Source: Rhodospirillaceae bacterium
Lineage (GTDB): Bacteria; Pseudomonadota; Alphaproteobacteria; Rhodospirillales; JABHCV01
Assembly (NCBI GenBank): GCA_018662005.1
Contig: JABJHA010000008.1
Span: forward strand, 62,001-126,000
Length of the DNA stretch: 64,000 nt
Direction of reading: 5' to 3'
Shown: one piece after another, positions 34,816 through 42,994 of the stretch
Layout: every line of letters starts with the position of its first letter
How positions within the stretch are numbered: the stretch's first letter is position 1
Notes under the pieces: generated by a model
Told to the model about the DNA's origin: nothing
Database searches by the model: none
What the model saw: only the letters and a program-made list of their open reading frames with translations
Program-made: the position numbers and the translations under genes

Positions 34816-35412
34816 TTATCCTTCGTCTTTGTTTTTATTTTTTGGCGGGTTTGTATTGAGCGCGACCTTGTTCAAAAATCCGGCGTCATCGCCTTGCAAG
34901 GCCATATCAATATGATCGGCGATGGAAACAAGCAGCGGCTCAAGCCATTGCTGGTCGGCTTTGGCGAAGTCCTTGAGCACATGATTTGTGACTTGCGACT
35001 TGTCACCCGGATGGCCGATGCCCAGCCGCAGGCGGCGGTAACCTTCGCCTAAGTGTGCGTGGATCGAACGCAAGCCGTTGTGACCGGCATGGCCGCCACC
35101 TGATTTAAGCTTGAGCTTTCCCGCTTCCAGATCAAGCTCGTCATGAATAACCAGAACGTCGGCGGGATCTATTTTGTAGAAGTTGGCAGCCGCCGCAACC
35201 GAACGACCACTTTCGTTCATATAAGTGGCAGGTTTCAGGGCCAGCACCTTGGCATTGCCGATGCGTCCTTCGGCAAGCGCACCATTGAATTTGGCGCGGA
35301 ATGGCTGAAAGGAATGGCGGCGGACGATTTCGTCCACCGCCATAAATCCAATATTGTGACGGTTCCTGGCGTAGTCCCCACCGGGGTTACCCAGGCCAAC
35401 AAGCAGCAGCAT
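34816..35412 (-). CDS. pth: Peptidyl-tRNA hydrolase
   Basis: A 198-residue enzyme starting [20 protein letters not shown]. The catalytic histidine is in ARNRHNIGF and the other active-site residues in YMNESGRSV and [11 protein letters not shown]...[13 protein letters not shown]. It releases tRNA from prematurely dropped peptidyl-tRNAs. It is downstream of the L25 gene by 27 bp, the conserved prs-rplY-pth-ychF order of many alphaproteobacteria. A Lys/Asp-rich C-terminal tail follows the fold. Confidence 0.96.
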   Translation of the reverse strand: MLLLVGLGNPGGDYARNRHNIGFMAVDEIVRRHSFQPFRAKFNGALAEGRIGNAKVLALKPATYMNESGRSVAAAANFYKIDPADVLVIHDELDLEAGKLKLKSGGGHAGHNGLRSIHAHLGEGYRRLRLGIGHPGDKSQVTNHVLKDFAKADQQWLEPLLVSIADHIDMALQGDDAGFLNKVALNTNPPKNKNKDEG

Positions 35413-35439
35413 GATGATGGCTCCTGCGGGGCAAAAGGA

Positions 35440-36141
35440 TTAGTCCTTAGACCCGCGTTCTTCGCCTTCGCCCTCGCCTTCGCCGCCTTCTGCACCTTCT
35501 TCACCTTCTTCGCCTTCGACGCCTTCTTCGCCCTCTTCGCCCTCTTCGCCTTCTTCTTCTTCAGGCTCGACGTTGATGGTCGGGGCGGCGATGGTGGCGA
35601 CGGTAAAGTCACGGTCGGTGATGGTCAGCTCGACATCGTCGGGCAGTTTGATGGCGCTGATGTGAACACTGTCGCCGACTTCAAGACCCGTCAGATCGAC
35701 AATCAGGCTTTCGGGAATGCTGTCGGGCGAGCACAAAAGTTCAATATCATGGCGAACGATGTTAAGCACACCGCCACCACGCAAGCCGGGGCATTCCTCT
35801 TCGTTTTCAAAAATCACGGCGACATCAATGTTGAGGCGTGTTTTGGCGCTGAAACGCATGAAATCGACGTGAATGGGCCGGTCAGTGACCGGGTGGAGCT
35901 GCAAATCACGGGGCAGGACGCGGTGTTTATTTCCACCTGCTTCAAGCTCATAGACGCGCGAGAAGAAGCCGGGGCCCCTTAACTGCATCATCAGTTCAAC
36001 AGGTTCGAGGGAAATCATAACCGGGTCTTGTTTGTTGCCGTAGATAACGGCTGGCACCCGACCAGCCCTGCGTATGGCACGGGCTGCCCCCTTACCTGCC
36101 CGTTCGCGCAGCTCGACACTCATAGTAGCGGCTTGAGCCAT
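35440..36141 (-). CDS. rplY: Ribosomal protein L25/general stress protein Ctc
   Basis: A 233-residue protein of the long (Ctc/TL5) type: L25 domain (about 5-95; ARAIRRAGRVPAVIYG, VHRVL-type beta strands) followed by a Ctc beta domain (about 100-190). The last 40 residues are an almost pure Glu/Gly tract (EEGEEGEEGEEG and similar), encoded by a low-complexity repeat near 35455-35575. It binds 5S rRNA in the large subunit. The acidic tail is longer than I would expect for this group. Confidence 0.93.
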   Translation of the reverse strand: MAQAATMSVELRERAGKGAARAIRRAGRVPAVIYGNKQDPVMISLEPVELMMQLRGPGFFSRVYELEAGGNKHRVLPRDLQLHPVTDRPIHVDFMRFSAKTRLNIDVAVIFENEEECPGLRGGGVLNIVRHDIELLCSPDSIPESLIVDLTGLEVGDSVHISAIKLPDDVELTITDRDFTVATIAAPTINVEPEEEEGEEGEEGEEGVEGEEGEEGAEGGEGEGEGEERGSKD

Positions 36142-36324
36142 TGGAATAGTCTCCTAAAAATCCGTTTCTAAATTGTCGACCTCCAGGGGTGTCGACGGTT
36201 TTGATTGCGCCTGAAAACAGGCACATCAAGGAGTGGCGTGTCTTTTAAAGGGATGTCAGCCAACAGTCAAACACTGAAAGCCGAAAATTAAGGGTTTTAG
36301 CGCACTGGGCCGACATCCAGGCCC

Positions 36325-37257
36325 TCACTCAAACAGGCTAGAGACCGAGCTTTCGTCACTGATGCGGCTGATCGCTTCGGCGATCAGCGGGGCGATGGTC
36401 AGTTGCTTGATGTTGTGGGAGATGCGAACCGCTTCGGTTCCCTGGATAGAATCGGTGATAACAAGACTATCCATCGGGGATGAGGAGACCCTGGCAACAG
36501 CACCGCCGGACAGAACCCCGTGGGTCACGTAAGAAGAGACCGATGAGGCGCCTTTAGCCTTCAACGCCACGGAGGCATTGCATAGGGTGCCCGCCGAATC
36601 GACGATATCATCGATCAGGATGCAGCGGCGGCCATCGACCTCGCCGATAATGTTCATGACTTCCGAAACACCGGCCTGTTCGCGCCGCTTATCAATAATC
36701 GCCAGGTCCGCATTCAGGCGCTTGGCCAACGATCTGGCGCGAACAACGCCGCCCACATCGGGTGAGACGATAACCAAATCTTCGCCGTTCATGGTGTCTG
36801 CAATATCCTTGGTCAGCACCGGGGCGGCGAACAGGTTATCGACGGGAATGTCGAAAAAGCCCTGAATCTGGCCCGCGTGCAGGTCCATGGTCAGCACCCT
36901 GTCGGCACCGGCGGTGGTGATCAGGTTGGCGACAAGTTTGGCTGAAATCGGCGTCCTGGGCCCGGATTTACGGTCCTGACGGGCGTAGCCAAAATAAGGA
37001 ATGACGGCGGTAATGCGGCGCGCCGAGCCACGCCTGAGCGCGTCCAGTGCAACCAGAAGTTCCATCAGATTGTCATTGGCCGGGTATGATGTGGATTGAA
37101 TGACGAAGACATCCTCGCCGCGCACGTTTTCCTGAATCTCGACAAAGATTTCCATATCCGAAAAACGGCGGACGCTGGCTTTCGTCAATGGCAGATTCAA
37201 ATATGCAGAAATAGCTTCGGAAAGTGGCCTGTTTGAGTTGCAGGCAAGAATTTTCAT
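36325..37257 (-). CDS. prs: Ribose-phosphate pyrophosphokinase
   Basis: A 310-residue enzyme that makes PRPP from ribose-5-phosphate and ATP for nucleotide, His and Trp synthesis. The class I features are present: the flexible [13 protein letters not shown] loop with its catalytic His/Arg neighbourhood, [19 protein letters not shown], and the PRPP-binding [10 protein letters not shown]-type loop (here DDIVDSAGT). The 183-bp gap to rplY holds no further gene; a GCCTG-AAAA-CAGGC hairpin lies near 36209-36222. Confidence 0.95.
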   Translation of the reverse strand: MKILACNSNRPLSEAISAYLNLPLTKASVRRFSDMEIFVEIQENVRGEDVFVIQSTSYPANDNLMELLVALDALRRGSARRITAVIPYFGYARQDRKSGPRTPISAKLVANLITTAGADRVLTMDLHAGQIQGFFDIPVDNLFAAPVLTKDIADTMNGEDLVIVSPDVGGVVRARSLAKRLNADLAIIDKRREQAGVSEVMNIIGEVDGRRCILIDDIVDSAGTLCNASVALKAKGASSVSSYVTHGVLSGGAVARVSSSPMDSLVITDSIQGTEAVRISHNIKQLTIAPLIAEAISRISDESSVSSLFE

Positions 37258-37701
37258 CTTGGCGGTTCCCCCTGGGGCCTTAATCCAGATCTGGTCGCCG
37301 AATCACACGGCGGCATCATAAGAATCTGGTCGTCCAACCCGGAACAGGGCGAAATCTATCAGCGTCCCCAGCCCCTGTAAACGGGTATCTCACGTTCACC
37401 CCAAATTAACACTCAAATCTCCTGCAACCCATAACCACTATAGGTTACAGATGATTTGAATGGTGCTGCAAAGACGCAACGAACCTGTAAAAAATGTCTC
37501 GCGTGTCAATTTCTTGTCAATTTCGTGTAAGACGTATCAGCTTGTTCCTACTTCGTACTCATCCCATCCATCCTGGCAATGAATTCTCTAGCCCTACTAT
37601 TGATCCATCCCGGACATTCTACGGTCTATTTTTGTGCACCCCATTCGCTAATTTGGTACTCTGTGAAACACCTTTAACTCTGACAGAAGACAGGAACAAA
37701 A
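37258..37701. other. Intergenic region between prs and the nitrobindin-like gene
   Basis: No convincing gene lies in these 444 bp; a 71-codon open frame at 37494-37709 has no recognisable domain and runs into the next gene in another frame. No tRNA fold was seen. The region becomes AT-rich from about 37480 and includes a Pho-box-like direct repeat (37503-37530). The prs promoter should lie in the left half, reading leftward. Confidence 0.6.
37503..37530 (+). promoter_or_regulatory. Pho-box-like 11-bp direct repeats
   Basis: GTGTCAATTTC is followed directly by TTGTCAATTTC and then by the weaker GTGTAAGACGT, with 11-bp spacing. PhoB sites have the form CTGTCAT-N4-CTGTCAT, also with an 11-bp period, so this is a candidate PhoB operator. 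It reads rightward, 172 bp before the nitrobindin-like gene. The match is to the TGTCA cores only; the last T of the half-site is replaced by A. Confidence 0.35.
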
Positions 37702-38268
37702 ATGGCTAATCACTCCGATGTCGATTATGGCCCGATTATACAGCTTTTGGGTTGCTGGAAAGGAGATCAGGGTACCGATATAGCCCCCGAACCTGATGGA
37801 GAGGAACACAACCCCTATTATGAGACGATAACATATGAAGACATCGGCGATCTGAGTAACGCCGAAGAACAAAAACTCGCCGCCGTCTACTACCGCCAGA
37901 TAGTAAAGCGGAAATCAAATGACGAAGCCTTTCACGACCAAACGGGATATTGGATCTGGAACGCTGCAAATAAAACTGTCATGCATTCCTTTGTTATTCC
38001 ACGCGCCGTCAGCGTTATTGCGGGTGGAGTATATTCGGACGAAACAGATGATGAAGGGCATATCGTTTTGGAATTATCAGCAAAACTTGGTGATCCGGAA
38101 TGGGGAATTATTCAGTCGCCCTTTATGAGAAAAAAAGCATCATCCTTGGAATTTCGTCAAAAAATCACCGTTGGTAGCGGAAAGATGACTTATGCACAAA
38201 CGACACTTGTCGATATTTACGGTAAGGTGTTTGAGCATACAGATAACAATGAATTGAGCCGCGTGTAA
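37702..38268 (+). CDS. Nitrobindin-like (THAP4 heme-binding beta-barrel) protein
   Basis: A 188-residue protein of the FABP-like ten-strand barrel group. LLGCWKGDQGTD near the N-terminus corresponds to the family GxWxGxG motif; YYETITYEDIGD, TGYWIWNAANKTVMHSFVIPRAVSVIAGG and a C-terminal VFEHTDNNEL (a possible proximal heme His) complete the pattern. Homologous barrels bind ferric heme and interact with nitric oxide or peroxynitrite. The motif match is loose (GCWKGDQG), so heme binding is a guess. Codons read AT-rich relative to neighbours. Confidence 0.6.
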   Translation: MANHSDVDYGPIIQLLGCWKGDQGTDIAPEPDGEEHNPYYETITYEDIGDLSNAEEQKLAAVYYRQIVKRKSNDEAFHDQTGYWIWNAANKTVMHSFVIPRAVSVIAGGVYSDETDDEGHIVLELSAKLGDPEWGIIQSPFMRKKASSLEFRQKITVGSGKMTYAQTTLVDIYGKVFEHTDNNELSRV

Positions 38269-38373
38269 GCGGACATTAATCTGGAAAACGTCTGCTATGA
38301 GGCGGTAGAGGGGACCTCTTTCAAGGCTGGTGAAAAGGGCTGCTGTTGACCCAAACCGGAACTTTGTGAAGGT

Positions 38374-38739
38374 TTACGACAGGTGCTTTGTCACTGTATC
38401 AAGGAAGACGGGAACGCTTATCGGCTTGGCTATGTAGTCGTCACATCCCGCTTCAAGTATTTTGCTCTCATCGCCCTTCATAGCAAAAGCAGTTACGGCA
38501 ACAACAGGTATGTGTTTGAGGTTGTTATCCGCCTTTAAATCGGCGGTAATTTCAAGACCAGAGCGTCCCGGTAGTTGGATGTCCATAATGATGAGGTCTG
38601 GGTTCTGATCTTTTGCAAGATCAACAGCATCACTCCCATCAACCGACTTGATCGTATCATAGCCATTGGATTTTAGAAGTTGATCGAACAACCGCATGTT
38701 CAATTCATTGTCTTCAACGATCAATATAGTCTTTGCCAT
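38374..38739 (-). CDS. divK: Single-domain response regulator DivK
   Basis: A 121-residue receiver-only protein with D9/D10/D53-type acidic pocket (VEDNELNM; IIMDIQLPGRSG with D53), T-loop AVTAFAMKGDE and KPIS lysine. It resembles Caulobacter DivK nearly along its whole length, including D53 numbering and the conserved ...HIPVVAVTAFAMKGDE.. block. DivK links phosphorylation to CtrA control of cell-cycle progression. The usual partner pleD is not next to it here; a hemerythrin remnant lies just upstream. Confidence 0.9.
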   Translation of the reverse strand: MAKTILIVEDNELNMRLFDQLLKSNGYDTIKSVDGSDAVDLAKDQNPDLIIMDIQLPGRSGLEITADLKADNNLKHIPVVAVTAFAMKGDESKILEAGCDDYIAKPISVPVFLDTVTKHLS

Positions 38740-38795
38740 GAGCGACCTTGTTCATTTTAAAATGATCGATCCGGAAGGATACATTGCCTTGTTAT

Positions 38796-39059
38796 TTAAT
38801 CCAAGGCTTCCAGATCTTTCCTAATATCCTGCTCCCTACCCTTGGCGGAAGACGTTATTTTAATATCCTCATTAAGGATATGATCGAACAGCCAGTTCTT
38901 CAAAAATTTACGAAGTTGATTTAGGTTTTCCAGATTCTGTTCGTTACCCCATTTTTTAGCTTGATCATTTACATCAACGATAAGTTCCCGATGAAGGTCA
39001 CGATGTTTTTCAAACCGCCTGTAAACGGGATTCAGGGTTGTTGGCCAAGGAAAGGTGAT
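38796..39059 (-). pseudogene. C-terminal remnant of a hemerythrin-like protein
   Basis: A leftward frame, open from 39065 to the TAA at 38796, contains FEKHRDLHRELIVDV, then FLKNWLFDHILNEDIKI: the third to fifth iron ligands (His, His, and WL..HI...D) of a bacteriohemerythrin. There is no ATG, GTG or TTG in this frame before the conserved part, and the first helices with the N-terminal His and HF..EE ligands are missing, so it looks like a 5'-truncated copy. It adjoins the stop of the lipoprotein gene. Confidence 0.5.
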
Positions 39060-39061
39060 TT

Positions 39062-40000
39062 TTATTCAGGCGGTGGTGGGGCACGCCCCGGAATCCGCTG
39101 TAAATCGGGTGCCGGTGGTGGCGTTCCCTGCTGGCCGACCGATGAAGGCGTCGCCCGTTTATTGTCTGCGCCGAGAATCCGTTCGATCCCGATGAGCGCG
39201 GCAGCGGCGACGTTTTCGGCCTGCCCTGCCCAAGGACCGTTCAGGCTCCCCGCTGGCACGACATTTTCCTGGGTCGCCCGGCCAACCTCGAAACCATCCA
39301 TGGTCAGGACTCGCCAGACAATCAGTATCTTGTCCTGATTTGTCTGCAGGGATTGGATGCCGACCTGACCCGAAAGCATCAAGCTGGCCTGACGTTTATC
39401 CTCGGTAATCGAAACATCGGCCTCGCGCAGGGCGCTGACAATAGCCTGCCGCAGGGCGTCGTTGCCATCGCCGGGCGCACCGCTCACCGGACCCACCAGA
39501 ATTCCCGCCCCTAGCAACAACACCGGCAGTGGGTCTTCCACATCATCAATGATCATCGCCGCCAACGGCTTGGCCGCACCGTTGCCGACGGCCCGGATAA
39601 TTCGCGGGTCACCGTATTCCCATTTCCAACGCGCCCCGCGCACGCCCTGGGTATAATCGCCGACGCTATCGCCCTTAAGATCAACAAGGGTCCAGTGGAT
39701 CAGCATGACAAAGGGAACCCGGGCGTCATCCCAATTGGCTTTTGCCTCGCCTTTAAGCACATAACGGCTGATCTCATTGTCCTTGATAGAGGTCTTCACA
39801 CCGTGCTCGATGAGGCCAGCGGCGACGGCGCTGGACAGCAATTTGGCCATTGGCAGGGCCGGCCCCTGAACCAGTTCAACACGCACATCGGTCATCTTGG
39901 CGACCTCAACCCGCGCTTCAAGGGGCTCGAAGGTCAACGGGACTTCGCTCGGCGTACAGGCCGCCAGCATCAACACCAACAGGGGCAAAATCAGACGCAT
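39062..40000 (-). CDS. Lipoprotein of unknown function
   Basis: A 312-residue protein with a lipobox LMLAAC (Cys15) at the end of a short signal peptide. The mature part has repeated alpha/beta segments (VELVQGPALPMAKLLSSAVAAGL; LREADVSITEDKRQASLMLSG) and a Pro-rich tail ending PGRAPPPPE. No known domain was recognised. Similar lipoproteins appear in related alphaproteobacteria. It follows the candidate 22-residue peptide with 3 bp between stop and ATG. Confidence 0.75.
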   Translation of the reverse strand: MRLILPLLVLMLAACTPSEVPLTFEPLEARVEVAKMTDVRVELVQGPALPMAKLLSSAVAAGLIEHGVKTSIKDNEISRYVLKGEAKANWDDARVPFVMLIHWTLVDLKGDSVGDYTQGVRGARWKWEYGDPRIIRAVGNGAAKPLAAMIIDDVEDPLPVLLLGAGILVGPVSGAPGDGNDALRQAIVSALREADVSITEDKRQASLMLSGQVGIQSLQTNQDKILIVWRVLTMDGFEVGRATQENVVPAGSLNGPWAGQAENVAAAALIGIERILGADNKRATPSSVGQQGTPPPAPDLQRIPGRAPPPPE

Positions 40001-40003
40001 CGC

Positions 40004-40072
40004 CTACCCCGCAACACACATGACAAGCATGAAAACGACAGGAACCAGCAACATGAACAACAGGTAGGGCAT
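40004..40072 (-). CDS. Possible 22-residue membrane peptide
   Basis: ATG 40072 to TAG 40004-40006 gives MPYLLFMLLVPVVFMLVMCV-AG (22 residues), a single hydrophobic helix. A GGAAG ribosome-site-like sequence lies about 10 nt before it, at the end of the upstream M24 gene. The stop is 3 bp before the lipoprotein ATG, so the two would be coupled. It is too short for ordinary gene callers and has no other support than composition, spacing and position. Confidence 0.35.
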   Translation of the reverse strand: MPYLLFMLLVPVVFMLVMCVAG

Positions 40073-40078
40073 GTTGGT

Positions 40079-41230
40079 TTACTTCCTGATCATGTCCAGC
40101 GAGGACCGGGAAAGGCGTTCCGGCGTCGTATCAGTGACCCGCACGGTTTCGCCAAGGGTCATCGCCACACCGGCGTCGCTGTCGAAAATAATCATGTGCA
40201 GAAAGAAGACCATGTCCGGGGCGGCAAGCACCGGATTGCCATGATAAAGCATCGGCCAGTCCATCCAGTTGGGGGCAAAGGTGGTGCCCAGCGAATAACC
40301 ACAGGCATTGAGCCTATGGGCTGCCAGACCATGCCGGTCAAGAACCGTGGCGTGGGCATCGAAAGCCTCGCCGACAGGGCGACCGGGAACCAGCGCCGCG
40401 GTGACCGCTTCAAGGGCCTCGCGGGCCGCGTCATACAACGCCAGTTGTCGATCCGGCGGCGGCCCGATGCTAATCGTCCGGATCATGCAGGCGTGATAAT
40501 GACGATACACCCCGGCCCACTCCAGGGTCAGCTGGTCGGCAGGGTCGAGATGCCTTCTGCCGGTGAAATAACGACACAGCAGGGCGTCCGGGCCTGAGCC
40601 AATAATGGTTTCATTGGCCGGGTCATCGCCGCCGCCACGAAACACGGCGGATTGCATGGCCGCCAGTATATCGCCTTCAAAAGCGCCGGGACCGGCAAGC
40701 GCTACCGCCGCGTCCAGGGCGTCATCGGCCAGTTCCGCAGCCCGACGCACATAGGCGATCTCTGCCGGACTTTTGACCAGCCGCAGGCGAGTGACCAGGT
40801 CGGAGGCATTCTCCAAAGTGCAGAAGCCGTCCAGGGCGGCGCTCAGCTTTTGACCGTTCAGGGCGGTCAGCCCGTAGGAATCCCACTCGACGCCCAGCCG
40901 CTTGCCCTTCAGGCCGTGGCCATCAAGTATCTGCGCCAGTTCCCGGGCCGGGTCAGCGTCAGGGCCATCGACCCAGATACGGATATCTTCAATGACAGAG
41001 GTATGACGGGCCTGACGCAAATCCGCCGCTCGGGTCAGCAGGGTCATGGCCCCGTCGGCGCTTAACAAAAGGCACTGAAAATAGACATAACCGAAGGTGT
41101 CGTAGCCGCTCAGATAGAACATGCTTTCCTGACGGAAAATCAGCAAACCGTCGAGACCGCGCTCAGCCATTTCGGCGCACGTCCGCTTGCGGCGTTCGGC
41201 CAGTTCCTGTTCGCTGAAATGCAGGGCCAC
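40079..41230 (-). CDS. M24-family hydrolase without the usual metal ligands (creatinase/EutD-like)
   Basis: A 383-residue protein: an N-terminal creatinase domain (about 1-140) and a C-terminal pita-bread domain. The aminopeptidase P metal ligands, recalled from E. coli PepP, are not kept: the LIDAG and GDITRT Asp sites are replaced in LEWAG and ACMIRT, and the GHG-type His is replaced in the CGYSLG segment. GYSLG and PNW resemble creatinase/ectoine-hydrolase types, which work without metal. The 'Xaa-Pro aminopeptidase' label would therefore mislead. It starts 4 bp after the pgeF stop. Confidence 0.75.
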   Translation of the reverse strand: MALHFSEQELAERRKRTCAEMAERGLDGLLIFRQESMFYLSGYDTFGYVYFQCLLLSADGAMTLLTRAADLRQARHTSVIEDIRIWVDGPDADPARELAQILDGHGLKGKRLGVEWDSYGLTALNGQKLSAALDGFCTLENASDLVTRLRLVKSPAEIAYVRRAAELADDALDAAVALAGPGAFEGDILAAMQSAVFRGGGDDPANETIIGSGPDALLCRYFTGRRHLDPADQLTLEWAGVYRHYHACMIRTISIGPPPDRQLALYDAAREALEAVTAALVPGRPVGEAFDAHATVLDRHGLAAHRLNACGYSLGTTFAPNWMDWPMLYHGNPVLAAPDMVFFLHMIIFDSDAGVAMTLGETVRVTDTTPERLSRSSLDMIRK

Positions 41231-41234
41231 GGAT

Positions 41235-42002
41235 TCAGTCCTCTATCACTATCGCTGACAACAGCCGACCATAATCCTTTTCGCCGTTCAAGGTACAGCG
41301 GCGGTAACTGTAGAAGCGTTCAGGATCGGCGCAGGTATCGACGTTTAGCGCCGTCACCGAAGCCAGCCCCTGCCTCGACAAGCGCCGTTCGATATAGCCC
41401 GAAAGATCAAACTGAAAGTGGCCGGGCCGCTTCGAGGCCTTGAAAAAATCATCATGGGCGGCATCCTCGTCCATAAAATCCTGATAGAACTCAGGTCCCA
41501 CTTCATAAGACGCCTGAGCGATGCAGGGGCCGATAGCGACGTCAATATTTGAAAGCGTGCCACCCATGGCAATCATTTCATCAATGCAGGCTTCGACAAC
41601 CCCTGCCCTGGCCCCGCGCCAACCGGCATGGGCGGCGCCGATGATGCCGGCGGTCCGATCAGCAAACAATACCGGTGCGCAATCGGCGGTCAGAATGCCC
41701 AGCACCATACCGCTCTCGCCTGTGACCATGGCGTCGACCTGCGGCGCATCCTCGGGTGCCCAGGCTCGCGTCACCCTGACCACCTTGGCCGAATGAACCT
41801 GATAGGCGGTCACAAGATCGCAGCCCTGGACGCCCAGCCGGGCAACAGCAAGACGACGGTTCTCGGCAACACTTTCAGGACTGTCATCGGAACCAAAACC
41901 ACAATTCAGCCCGTCCATATCACCAACACCATCGGCACTGACGCCACCCTGACGGGTGAAAAAACCATGCCGGACGCCGTTTAAATTTGATGCAGTCAAC
42001 AT
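41235..42002 (-). CDS. pgeF: Peptidoglycan editing factor PgeF (YfiH, multicopper-oxidase-like fold)
   Basis: A 255-residue protein with the PgeF landmarks: LTADCAPVLFADRTAGIIGAAHAGWRG (catalytic Cys and His) and IGPCIAQASYEVG with a third metal-binding group. PgeF removes misincorporated L-Ser-containing precursors from peptidoglycan; it is often annotated as laccase. The gene reads leftward, 4 bp ahead of the M24 gene, after a 66-bp gap from the SRPBCC gene. Confidence 0.92.
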   Translation of the reverse strand: MLTASNLNGVRHGFFTRQGGVSADGVGDMDGLNCGFGSDDSPESVAENRRLAVARLGVQGCDLVTAYQVHSAKVVRVTRAWAPEDAPQVDAMVTGESGMVLGILTADCAPVLFADRTAGIIGAAHAGWRGARAGVVEACIDEMIAMGGTLSNIDVAIGPCIAQASYEVGPEFYQDFMDEDAAHDDFFKASKRPGHFQFDLSGYIERRLSRQGLASVTALNVDTCADPERFYSYRRCTLNGEKDYGRLLSAIVIED

Positions 42003-42068
42003 GACGCTATTATGCTTTTTTTGTGGTCACCAGGGGAAGAGATGCATCGACCCATCAAGAAGCAGCTA

Positions 42069-42554
42069 TCAACTTTCGGATTCATCAAGCGCATCGGCCA
42101 TGAATGTAAATGCCGCGATCCAGCCACCGCCAATACCGCGACGAGCATCCTCGCTTCGAACTGCCGAATGAACAAGGCGGACATATGTGCCCTTTCCTTT
42201 CGGCGTAAACTCCACTTCGACCCGCGAATCTGGCGTTACTTCACACTTTCCGTTTGCGTACCGGATCACATGAGACCATGAAAAAACGAGTTTTTCGCTG
42301 GGCTGAATGTCATGATACAGACCCTCGAAACAAATCGACTTGTCATCGTCCTTTGACTTCAGAAAACTCCACCCGCCCCCCGGACGCAGATCAATCGTCG
42401 CGGAAAAAAGCGAATTTGGCGCCATTCCAAACCATTTCACGACGATCTTCGGATCAGTCCACGCTTTAAAAACCTTTGCCGGGGTTGCGGCAAAATAACC
42501 CTCGACAACAATCGGGTCATCGCCGGGTTCGGATTTAATCAACTCCATTGTCAA
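42069..42554 (-). CDS. SRPBCC (AHSA1-like) domain protein
   Basis: A 161-residue START-like/AHSA1 protein: VVEGYFAATPAKVFKAWTDP, VKWFGMAPNS..DLRPGGGWSF, and LVFSWSH. It starts 4 bp inside the ArsR stop and is co-transcribed with it. ArsR/SRPBCC pairs are common, and the SRPBCC pocket is thought to bind a hydrophobic ligand, but the ligand is unknown. Confidence 0.88.
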   Translation of the reverse strand: MTMELIKSEPGDDPIVVEGYFAATPAKVFKAWTDPKIVVKWFGMAPNSLFSATIDLRPGGGWSFLKSKDDDKSICFEGLYHDIQPSEKLVFSWSHVIRYANGKCEVTPDSRVEVEFTPKGKGTYVRLVHSAVRSEDARRGIGGGWIAAFTFMADALDESES

Positions 42555-42868
42555 TCTCCCTCAGTTACCAAATATTGAGCAAGATTGTCAAATTGGTGGG
42601 TCCAAAATTCCTGATAATCAGTTAGCCAGTCAGTTGCCTGTTTCATAGGTTCCGCAACGAGGCGGCAATGGCGGGTGCGGCCGCGTTTTTCAATAATCAG
42701 CAAGCCCGCATCACTGAGCACACGCACATGTTTGGAAACCGCTGTTTGTGACATGTTGAAGGGCTCTGCCAGATCAGAAAGTCTGGTTTCCCCCTGCATG
42801 AGTTGCCCTAAAATGGCACGCCGCGTGCCATCACTGAGCGCCGCAAAGGTTGTATCGAGGTTTTCCAT
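42551..42868 (-). CDS. ArsR-family regulator
   Basis: A 105-residue winged-helix protein with DGTRRAILGQLMQGETRLSDLA and FNMSQTAVSKHVRVLSDAGLL as the recognition region. It has no CxC metal motif (the ArsR/SmtB alpha-3 or alpha-5 metal sites), so it is not a metal sensor; it belongs to the group paired with SRPBCC genes. It is divergent from the first YCII gene across a region with matching half-site repeats. Confidence 0.9.
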   Translation of the reverse strand: MENLDTTFAALSDGTRRAILGQLMQGETRLSDLAEPFNMSQTAVSKHVRVLSDAGLLIIEKRGRTRHCRLVAEPMKQATDWLTDYQEFWTHQFDNLAQYLVTEGD

Positions 42869-42887
42869 GTAAAATCCGTTATTAGTG

Positions 42888-42937
42888 AACTATTTGGTTG
42901 ACTATGTGTCTCTCAGATTATAGTAAACCAAATAGTT
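42888..42937. promoter_or_regulatory. Inverted pair of ArsR-type operator sites
   Basis: AACTATTTGGTT (42888-42899) is repeated in reverse complement as AACCAAATAGTT (42926-42937), a perfect 12-bp pair with 26 bp between. Each arm is itself an AAC-N6-GTT near-palindrome, the form of a dimer site. They sit between the ArsR and YCII start codons, so a bidirectional repressor region is likely. Confidence 0.6.
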
Positions 42938-42994
42938 AAGTTTCGAAAGCCTGAACGACTGACAAACAACATATTGATAACAGGAGAAATTATT

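Noticed and set aside
37494-37709. A 71-codon open frame upstream of the nitrobindin-like gene.
   Set aside because: Overlaps the next gene's start in another frame, has no domain, and covers a Pho-box-like repeat; no ribosome site seen.
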